Positions 58,491 through 64,000 of a stretch of DNA of 64,000 nt are shown piece after piece. Source of the DNA: Chloroflexota bacterium (GTDB lineage: Bacteria; Chloroflexota; Dehalococcoidia; Tepidiformales; Tepidiformaceae). The notes below the pieces were generated by a model. It was given only the letters and a program-made list of their open reading frames with translations, ran no database searches and was not told the DNA's origin. Made by a program: the position numbers and the translations under genes. The stretch spans positions 1 through 64,000 of the forward strand of contig JACRBT010000011.1 in NCBI GenBank assembly GCA_016234445.1, written 5' to 3'. Positions within the stretch are counted from its first letter, which is position 1; every line of letters begins with the position of its first letter.

Positions 58491-59134
58491 TGGGCCAGTC
58501 CGTCGCCGAGCAGATCGCGGCCATCCGGGGCGAACTGGAGTCGCGGCCCGAGGGGCTGGTGCGGCATGTCGAACGCGTCCTCGTCGAGGCGCTCGACCTC
58601 GCAGCGCGCTGGGACGTCGACCCGGATCGTGTTGAGCTGGCCACCTGGGGCCACGACCTCTTCCGGTCGTTCCCCGCGGCGGACCAGATCCGTCTCGCCG
58701 CCGAGGCGGGTGTCCCCGTGTCGATGGCGGACGAGGCGAGCCCCGTCCTCCTCCACGGGCCGATCGCGGCGGCGGTGCTGCGGGAACGGTTTGCGGTCAG
58801 TGACGAGGAGGCGCTGGCGGCCGTCCGCGACCACACGCTCGGTCTCGCCCGGATGAGCACGATCGCCAAGGTCATCCTCATCGCCGACAAGGTGGAGCGG
58901 CGGAAACGGGGGCGGGTGCCGGTATTCGGGGAGATCCGGCGCGCTGCCCGCCACGACCTCGACCTGGCGTTGCTGGCCTGGGCGGATTGGAAATGGGTGG
59001 ACGAGCGCCAGCATGGCTGGATGTCCCATCCCGGGCACTGGGAGGCGCGCCAAGAATGGGTGCGCGAGCACCACCTCGACCGCGGGCTGCCCGGCCGGGT
59101 GGACGAAGCGGCCTGGGGCGAAGACGGCGCCTAA
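58490..59134 (+). CDS. YqeK-type HD-domain nucleotide phosphohydrolase
   Basis: A 214-residue HD-domain protein: RHVERVLVEA, TWGHDLFRS (HD), VLLHGPIAAAVL and AVRDHTLG follow the order seen in YqeK, a symmetrical Ap4A hydrolase. The C-terminal third (WADWKWVDERQHGWMSHPG) is extra and unusual. It is translationally coupled to the HIT gene; both could act on adenylated nucleotides. It ends 4 nt from the convergent LysM gene. Confidence 0.75.
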   Translation: MGQSVAEQIAAIRGELESRPEGLVRHVERVLVEALDLAARWDVDPDRVELATWGHDLFRSFPAADQIRLAAEAGVPVSMADEASPVLLHGPIAAAVLRERFAVSDEEALAAVRDHTLGLARMSTIAKVILIADKVERRKRGRVPVFGEIRRAARHDLDLALLAWADWKWVDERQHGWMSHPGHWEARQEWVREHHLDRGLPGRVDEAAWGEDGA

Positions 59135-59138
59135 CCGG

Positions 59139-59963
59139 CTACGGGATCTTTACGACCTGGCCAATATTCAGGTTCGAGCATTCGGGGTTGATCTCGGGGT
59201 TGGCGGCCATGAACGCCGCGAGGGTGACGTTGTGGGCCTCCGCGATCGAGCCGCAGAAGTCGCCTGACTTGACGGTGTACGTCTTGGCGCCGTTGCCCGG
59301 GGTGGTGGCAGTGCCAGGTGTGCCGGGCGTGCCCGTCGTTGCCGGCTTGGTGGCCGTGCCGGTCCCGGGAGTGCCGGGCTGCGAGGTCTGGGTGGCGGCG
59401 ACGGTTGGCGTCTTCCCGACGGAGGCGGTCTTGGTCGCAGCGGCGTTGGTGGCGACGGCGTCGGTCGGGGAGACTCCCCCATTGTCGTCGTCGCTGAGAG
59501 CCTGCTGGACGAGGAAGGCGACGGCGATGAGGACGATGGCGCCGGCGAAGAGGCCGATGGTCGCCACAGGCATGCTGATCCCGCCGCCCCGGGGCCGGGG
59601 GCCGACTGCTCCCGGGGCGGGGCGGCGGCGCGGTTCGCCGGCGCCGCCCGGTGCTGGCCGGGGCTGGCGAGTTGGACGCGGTGGCGCAGCGGAGGCCACC
59701 GGCTCGGAGCGCGGCGGCGGTGCGGCGGCGGGCGGTGGCGATGTCCTGGGGATGCCTTCGCCGCGATAGACCGGGCACTGGGTGTGGTTGTCGCCGAGAC
59801 AGTAGCTTTCCTGGTGACCGGTGGCGATGCGCGTGGGGCTTGGCAGCCGGTAGCACCGATGCGCTTCCGTCGCGTAGGTCGCGTGGGAGTCTGCGTCATC
59901 GGCGAGCCCGAGGTAAGGGCAGACCGCCGGGAATTCGTCCTGGCCAACGGTTGGGTACGTCAC
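59139..59963 (-). CDS. Membrane-anchored LysM protein with a CPYLG-type Cys/His segment
   Basis: A 274-residue protein. The N-terminal ~70 residues carry four cysteines and histidines in CPYLGLADD, AHRCYR, GHQESYCLG and CPVYRG. A Pro/Arg-rich stretch (70-128), one membrane helix (about 133-155), a long Thr/Pro/Gly-rich linker and a LysM domain (about 227-274, TYTVKSGDFCGSIAEAHNV and NLNIGQVVKIP) follow. The LysM is thus outside and the Cys/His segment inside. GAGGAG precedes the GTG start. Possible zinc or redox sensing of the envelope is inference. Confidence 0.75.
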   Translation of the reverse strand: MTYPTVGQDEFPAVCPYLGLADDADSHATYATEAHRCYRLPSPTRIATGHQESYCLGDNHTQCPVYRGEGIPRTSPPPAAAPPPRSEPVASAAPPRPTRQPRPAPGGAGEPRRRPAPGAVGPRPRGGGISMPVATIGLFAGAIVLIAVAFLVQQALSDDDNGGVSPTDAVATNAAATKTASVGKTPTVAATQTSQPGTPGTGTATKPATTGTPGTPGTATTPGNGAKTYTVKSGDFCGSIAEAHNVTLAAFMAANPEINPECSNLNIGQVVKIP

Positions 59964-60286
59964 AGGGACTCCTCTGCGTCTCGCAGGCGCGCCACCGCCC
60001 GTATGGTGGCACGTGAGTCACGCGGAGGCAACGTTCTTTTGCGACAGAGGGGGAATTGGGGTGGGGGGCGGCCTGTGGTCAGCAGACCGCGCCCCCTGCG
60101 ACGGGGAGGACATTGTCGCCGGCGTCCCTTTGGTCAGGAGGGGTTCGCCTACTGGGAATAACGGCCGGGGAGAGGGCCGGGCCAAGGGTGGCGTGCTGGA
60201 ACGTTCGGTGGAAAAATAGGTGCAGAGGCGCGTCCGCTGGCCGGGCCGAGGCCAGGCGCAGGCGGGGCCGGGAAGCCCCCCGCAAG
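59964..60286. other. Intergenic region between the LysM gene and the str operon promoter
   Basis: Apart from the GAGGAG of the LysM gene, no gene or known RNA was recognised. A 68-codon plus-strand frame at 60013-60219 is Gly/Arg-rich with no recognisable protein character. GC-rich inverted segments around 60090-60160 may end or insulate transcription. Confidence 0.4.
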
Positions 60287-60314
60287 TTGACAGTTTGTCG
60301 TCCTGTGCTAGTCT
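60287..60314 (+). promoter_or_regulatory. str operon promoter (TTGACA-N16-TAGTCT, extended -10)
   Basis: A consensus TTGACA (60287-60292) and TAGTCT (60309-60314) are 16 nt apart, with TG one base before the -10. It is the best promoter in the window, as expected for a ribosomal operon. The RNA begins near 60321, leaving about 210 nt of leader before rpsL. Confidence 0.75.
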
Positions 60315-60418
60315 TATCCTTCGGCGCTTATTGACGAGCCAGCTTGAGAGAGCTCGGCGGGTCGCGAAGCTGAGTGCTTGAAGACGGTCCTGGCCGCAGG
60401 GCGAGCCGGGGCGCTGTT

Positions 60419-60448
60419 CACGAACAGGCTTTTCGGCCTGTTTTCGTG
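60419..60448 (+). promoter_or_regulatory. Stem-loop in the leader of the str operon
   Basis: CACGAA/CAGGC (60419-60429) pairs with GCCTG/TTCGTG (60436-60448) with a 2-nt bulge. A second pairing, CAGCTT (60340-60345) with AAGCTG (60367-60372), lies upstream. The long structured leader could mediate autoregulation by a ribosomal protein; the ligand is unknown. Confidence 0.45.
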
Positions 60449-60531
60449 CCCAGAAGAATCCGACGGAAGGGCCACCTTCCACGCGAGTGGGGCCGACAAC
60501 CCTTACCGCTCAACTCATAGGGGAAGCAGGA

Positions 60532-60972
60532 ATGCCGACCATCAACCAGTTGGTCCGGAAAGGCCGGACGCCGAAAGGCAAGAAGTCGGGCGCACCGGCG
60601 CTGCTTTTCAGCTTCAACTCGCACACAGGCCGCCTCCGCAAAGAGGTGGGGCGTGGCTCTCCCCAGAAGCGTGGCGTTTGCACCCAGGTGCGGACGCAGA
60701 CGCCGAAGAAGCCGAACTCGGCCCTCCGCAAGGTGGCCCGCGTCCGTCTTTCCAACGGGATCGAAGTCACGGCCTACATCCCTGGCGAAGGCCACAGCCT
60801 CCAGGAGCACTCGGTGGTGCTGGTCCGCGGCGGCCGCGTGAAGGACCTTCCCGGCGTCCGCTACCACATCGTCCGTGGCGCCCTCGACGCGACCGGTGTC
60901 AACAACCGGAAGCAGGGGCGCAGCAAGTACGGCACTCGCAAGAATGCCCAGCCAGCCGGCCGCCGCAAGTAG
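60532..60972 (+). CDS. rpsL: 30S ribosomal protein S12
   Basis: A 146-residue S12, longer than the usual ~124. After [10 protein letters not shown] there is an insertion of about 17 residues ([18 protein letters not shown]) before [13 protein letters not shown], of a type I remember from Chloroflexota. The rest is normal, including [37 protein letters not shown]-like and [25 protein letters not shown] precedes ATG 60532; in-frame codons further upstream are not similar to S12. Confidence 0.95.
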   Translation: MPTINQLVRKGRTPKGKKSGAPALLFSFNSHTGRLRKEVGRGSPQKRGVCTQVRTQTPKKPNSALRKVARVRLSNGIEVTAYIPGEGHSLQEHSVVLVRGGRVKDLPGVRYHIVRGALDATGVNNRKQGRSKYGTRKNAQPAGRRK

Positions 60973-61015
60973 GCCGGTTCTTTACGCGTGAAAGAGATTC
61001 GGGAGTAACGGAACC

Positions 61016-61486
61016 ATGGCACGACGCAACCGGCCTGAACGGCGACCTACGCCGCCTGACGCGCGCTATAACAACGTGCAGGTCCAGGTGCTCATCAACA
61101 AGCTCATGACGCGCGGCAAGAAGAGCACCTCCGAGCGCGTGGTCTACAGCGCTTTTGACCGCATCCAGGGCCAGACCGGCCGCGACCCGGTTGACGTCTT
61201 CAGCCAGGCCGTCCGCAACGCAACCCCCGTCCTGGAAGTGAAGCCTCGCCGCGTCGGCGGGGCCACCTACCAGGTCCCGGTCGAGATTCGCCCCGACCGG
61301 CGGCTCGCTCTCGCCATGCGCTGGCTGCTTGGTTCGGCCCGCGCCCGGGGTGGCCGTTCGATGTCCGAACGGCTCGCCAGCGAACTGCTCGACGCAGCCA
61401 ACAACACCGGCGTCGCCATCAAGAAGCGCGACGACACCCACCGCATGGCGGAGGCGAACCGCGCCTTCGTCCACTACCGCTGGTAA
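61016..61486 (+). CDS. rpsG: 30S ribosomal protein S7
   Basis: A 156-residue S7 that nucleates 30S head assembly. It has [54 protein letters not shown] and [16 protein letters not shown], ending [21 protein letters not shown]. It is 43 nt after rpsL and precedes fusA, the standard str order. Confidence 0.97.
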   Translation: MARRNRPERRPTPPDARYNNVQVQVLINKLMTRGKKSTSERVVYSAFDRIQGQTGRDPVDVFSQAVRNATPVLEVKPRRVGGATYQVPVEIRPDRRLALAMRWLLGSARARGGRSMSERLASELLDAANNTGVAIKKRDDTHRMAEANRAFVHYRW

Positions 61487-61522
61487 GGCTCCCCGGCCCG
61501 CCAGGAAGGTTCCAGGAGACTC

Positions 61523-63604
61523 ATGCCCCGCCCTATCGACATCGAACGCATCCGGAACATCGGGATCATTGCCCACATTGACGCGGGCAAGACGACCGTG
61601 ACCGAACGCGTCCTCTTCTATACCGGCAAGACCTACAAGATCGGTGAAGTCCACGAAGGCAGCGCCACCATGGACTGGATGGAGCAGGAGCGCGAACGAG
61701 GGATCACCATCACCTCCGCCGCGACCACGGCCGAATGGGCCGGCCACTCCATCAACATCATCGACACCCCCGGCCACGTCGACTTCACCGCCGAGGTGGA
61801 GCGCAGCCTCCGCGTCCTCGACGGCGGCGTCGTCTGCTTCGACTCCGTCGCCGGCGTCGAACCGCAGTCGGAGACGGTCTGGCGCCAGGCGGACCGCTAC
61901 GGCGTCCCCCGGATCTGCTTCGTCAACAAGATGGACCGCACGGGCGCCGACTTCTGGCGGACGATCGACATGATGGTCGACCGCCTTGGCGCGAACCCGG
62001 TGACCATCCAGCTTCCCGTTGGCTCGGAGTCGGAATTCGACGGCTGCATCGACCTCGTCGAGATGTGCTGGTGGTGGTTTGGTGGCGACAAGGGCGACAA
62101 GCCTGACCGCCGCGAGATCCCGGCCCACCTCCTGGAGCAGGCGAAGGAAGCCCGTGAGAAGCTCGTCGAGGGGATCGGCAACGTCGACGACCAGATCGCG
62201 ATCAGCTACCTCGAAGGCCACGAAGTCGGCCCTCACGAACTGAAGAACGCGATCCGCCGGGCGACGCTCCACAACCTGGCGACCCCGGTGCTCTGTGGTT
62301 CGGCCCTGAAGAACAAGGGTGTCCAGCTGCTCCTCGACGCGGTCGTGGACTACCTCCCGAGCCCGGTGGACATCCCGCCGGTGAAGGGCGTCGACCCCAA
62401 GCACGGCGGCGAAGTCTCCCTCCGGCCGGACGACAACGAACCCCTCAGCGCGATCGCTTTCAAGATCGTCTCCGACCCCTACGTCGGCCGCCTTGCCTAT
62501 TTCCGCGTCTACAGCGGCGTCCTCAAGGCCGGCGAGAATATCTACAACGCGACGAAGGGCGAGCGTGAGCGCATCGGCCGCGTCCTCCGAATGCACGCCA
62601 ACCAGCGGGAAGAGGTCGACGCCATCTACGCCGGCGGGATCGCCGCTGCCGTGGGCCTGAAGAAGACCTTCACCGGCGACACCCTCTGCGGCCAGGACCA
62701 CCCGGTCATCCTCGAAAACATCACCTTCCCCGAGCCGGTCATCCGCGTCGCCCTCGAACCGAAGAGCAAGGAAGACCAGGACAAGATGGGCGACTCGCTC
62801 ATGAAGATGAGCGAAGAGGACCCGACCTTCCACTGGACCTTCGACGAAGAGAGCGGCCAGACCCTGATTTCGGGCATGGGCGAACTCCACCTCGAAGTCA
62901 TCGTCGACCGCATGCTCCGCGAGCACAAAGTGGCCGCGAACGTCGGCCGCCCCCAGGTGAGTTACCGCGAGGCGATCAGCCACAAGGCCCGGGCGGAGGG
63001 CCGGTTCGTCCGCCAGAGCGGTGGCCGCGGCCAGTACGGCGTGGTCGAACTGGAAGTCGAGCCGCTCGAACGGGGCCAGGGTTTCGTCTTCGAAAACAAG
63101 ATCGTTGGCGGCGCGGTCGCCAAGGAATACATCCCGGCTGTCCAGGCCGGCGCCCGGGAGGCGCTCCAGGGCGGCATCCTCGCCGGCTACCCGGTGCTCG
63201 ACGTGAAGGTCACGCTTCTCGATGGCTCCATGCACGCCGTCGACTCGTCGGAAATGGCGTTCAAGAACGCTGGCTCGATCGGCGTGAAGGAAGCGGCGAG
63301 GCGGGCCGGGATCGTCATCCTCGAACCGATCATGAAGGTCGAAGTCCGCTGCCCGGAGGATTACTTCGGGTCGGTGGTCGGCGACATCAACAGCCGGCGC
63401 GGGATGATCATGGGCACGGATTCCATGGGCAAGACGCAGATCGTCCACGCCCATGTGCCACTGGCCGAGACGTTCGGCTACTCCACCGACCTCCGGTCGC
63501 TCTCCCAGGGACGGGCGAGCTACAGCATGGAGTTCGACCACTACGAAGAAGTCCCCAAGAACATCGCTGCCTCGCTGACGAAGCAGGCAGTCGGCGCGGT
63601 CTAA
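61523..63604 (+). CDS. fusA: Translation elongation factor G
   Basis: A 693-residue EF-G. G1 is [16 protein letters not shown]2 lies in [12 protein letters not shown]3 is DTPGHVDF and G4 [10 protein letters not shown]. Domains II-V follow, with [14 protein letters not shown] in domain III and the domain IV tip around [20 protein letters not shown] precedes ATG 61523. It catalyses GTP-driven translocation. Confidence 0.97.
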   Translation: MPRPIDIERIRNIGIIAHIDAGKTTVTERVLFYTGKTYKIGEVHEGSATMDWMEQERERGITITSAATTAEWAGHSINIIDTPGHVDFTAEVERSLRVLDGGVVCFDSVAGVEPQSETVWRQADRYGVPRICFVNKMDRTGADFWRTIDMMVDRLGANPVTIQLPVGSESEFDGCIDLVEMCWWWFGGDKGDKPDRREIPAHLLEQAKEAREKLVEGIGNVDDQIAISYLEGHEVGPHELKNAIRRATLHNLATPVLCGSALKNKGVQLLLDAVVDYLPSPVDIPPVKGVDPKHGGEVSLRPDDNEPLSAIAFKIVSDPYVGRLAYFRVYSGVLKAGENIYNATKGERERIGRVLRMHANQREEVDAIYAGGIAAAVGLKKTFTGDTLCGQDHPVILENITFPEPVIRVALEPKSKEDQDKMGDSLMKMSEEDPTFHWTFDEESGQTLISGMGELHLEVIVDRMLREHKVAANVGRPQVSYREAISHKARAEGRFVRQSGGRGQYGVVELEVEPLERGQGFVFENKIVGGAVAKEYIPAVQAGAREALQGGILAGYPVLDVKVTLLDGSMHAVDSSEMAFKNAGSIGVKEAARRAGIVILEPIMKVEVRCPEDYFGSVVGDINSRRGMIMGTDSMGKTQIVHAHVPLAETFGYSTDLRSLSQGRASYSMEFDHYEEVPKNIAASLTKQAVGAV

Positions 63605-63642
63605 CCCTACAAAGGCTCTACGAGAGAGAAAGGCTACCAGCG

Positions 63643-64000
63643 ATGGCGAAGGCGAAATTTGAACGGACGAAGCCGCACGTAAACGTGGGCACGATTGGCC
63701 ACGTTGACCACGGCAAGACGACGCTGACGGCGGCGATCACCAAGGTCCTGGCGCTCAAGGGCGGCTCCCAGTTCCGGGCCTTCGACTCGATCGACAACGC
63801 TCCCGAAGAGCGTGCCCGCGGCATCACCATCGCCATCGCCCACGTCGAGTACGAGACGGAGAAGCGCCACTACGCTCACGTCGACTGCCCGGGCCATGCC
63901 GACTACATCAAGAACATGATCACCGGTGCGGCCCAGATGGACGGGGCGATCCTCGTCGTCGCCGCCCCCGACGGCCCCATGCCCCAGACCCGCGAACACG
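63643..64000 (+). CDS. tuf: Translation elongation factor Tu, 5' part (cut by the window end)
   Basis: The first 119 codons of EF-Tu: [28 protein letters not shown] (G1), [16 protein letters not shown] (G2) and [12 protein letters not shown] (G3). ITIAIAH differs from the common [18 protein letters not shown] lies before ATG 63643. It starts 38 nt after fusA; the rest is beyond the window. Confidence 0.96.
   Translation, partial: MAKAKFERTKPHVNVGTIGHVDHGKTTLTAAITKVLALKGGSQFRAFDSIDNAPEERARGITIAIAHVEYETEKRHYAHVDCPGHADYIKNMITGAAQMDGAILVVAAPDGPMPQTREH

Noticed and set aside
60013-60219. Plus-strand 68-codon frame before the str operon
   Set aside because: Gly/Arg-rich composition, no ribosome binding site and no recognisable features; more likely untranslated spacer.
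60899-63541. Minus-strand open frame of 880 codons opposite fusA
   Set aside because: It is an antisense shadow of the EF-G gene, produced by GC-rich codon use. It has no recognisable motifs, whereas fusA on the other strand is certain.
1-64000. CRISPR arrays, insertion sequences, integrase/attachment sites and phage genes
   Set aside because: No regularly spaced repeats with unique spacers, no transposase, integrase or phage proteins, and no terminal inverted repeats were seen. The region reads as ordinary chromosome with one VapBC-like pair.

Overview
The window is high-GC bacterial chromosome with tightly packed, often translationally coupled genes. It holds no insertion sequence, CRISPR array, rRNA or tRNA gene that I could see. 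Ribosomal protein S12 carries an extra internal segment that I remember from Chloroflexota S12 proteins. Together with Suf-type Fe-S assembly, a classical men pathway, a tungsten aldehyde oxidoreductase and a cytoplasmic CPYLG-type Cys/His segment on a LysM protein, this suggests a Chloroflexota bacterium, perhaps of the Dehalococcoidia/Tepidiforma group. The phylum is inferred with moderate confidence and the group with low confidence.

Layout. 1-3830: peptide/nickel-type ABC transporter (end of the binding protein, a DppB-like permease and two tandem DppC-like permeases). 3871-9863: peptidase E, then on the minus strand a Fur-family regulator coupled to glycolate oxidase glcD-glcE-glcF, and a membrane protein. 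10008-17126: a zinc-ribbon protein and a minus-strand operon sufR-sufC-sufB-sufD-Rieske ferredoxin-sufS-sufU-sufT. 17222-20282: YihY membrane protein, a DUF3524 glycosyltransferase (tRNA-queuosine mannosyltransferase family), a small HAD protein and a putative nuclease-fold protein. 20509-22420: a ydaO/yuaA-type (c-di-AMP) riboswitch ahead of a membrane glycosyltransferase. 22531-29845: phosphotriesterase-like hydrolase, VOC protein, crotonases, penicillin-acylase family protein, methyltransferase and CaiB/BaiF CoA-transferase. 29879-32967: a thiamine-precursor ABC operon behind a TPP riboswitch and terminator. 33120-39636: degenerate GGDEF, HDOD, VWA, PilZ and GntR proteins and two exported proteins. 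39771-44350: tungsten aldehyde oxidoreductase, MoaD, two tandem 58-residue membrane proteins, a possible leader peptide and citramalate synthase. 44354-50629: SMP-30 hydrolase, crotonase, split transketolase, a VapBC-like pair and an S9 peptidase. 50717-58113: menaquinone operon menF-D-H-B-C-E. 58149-59963: HIT, YqeK-type HD and LysM proteins. 60287-64000: str operon rpsL-rpsG-fusA-tuf, cut by the window end.

How it works together. The gene set fits a respiring organism using menaquinone, with glycolate and aldehyde oxidation, acyl-CoA metabolism and Fe-S enzymes supplied by Suf. Two riboswitches (TPP and c-di-AMP) are clear from sequence.

The most unusual signals are these. (1) About a dozen genes have a TANNNT hexamer 6-8 nt before the start codon and no Shine-Dalgarno sequence, which suggests widespread leaderless transcription. 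(2) A palindromic AGTATACT appears to serve moaD and a small membrane gene in opposite directions. (3) The two adjacent 58-residue membrane proteins align without gaps at 21 of 58 positions. (4) A possible leaderless 22-codon leader peptide and a GC-rich hairpin precede citramalate synthase. (5) A 13-unit heptanucleotide array abuts the -10 box of a CoA-transferase gene.
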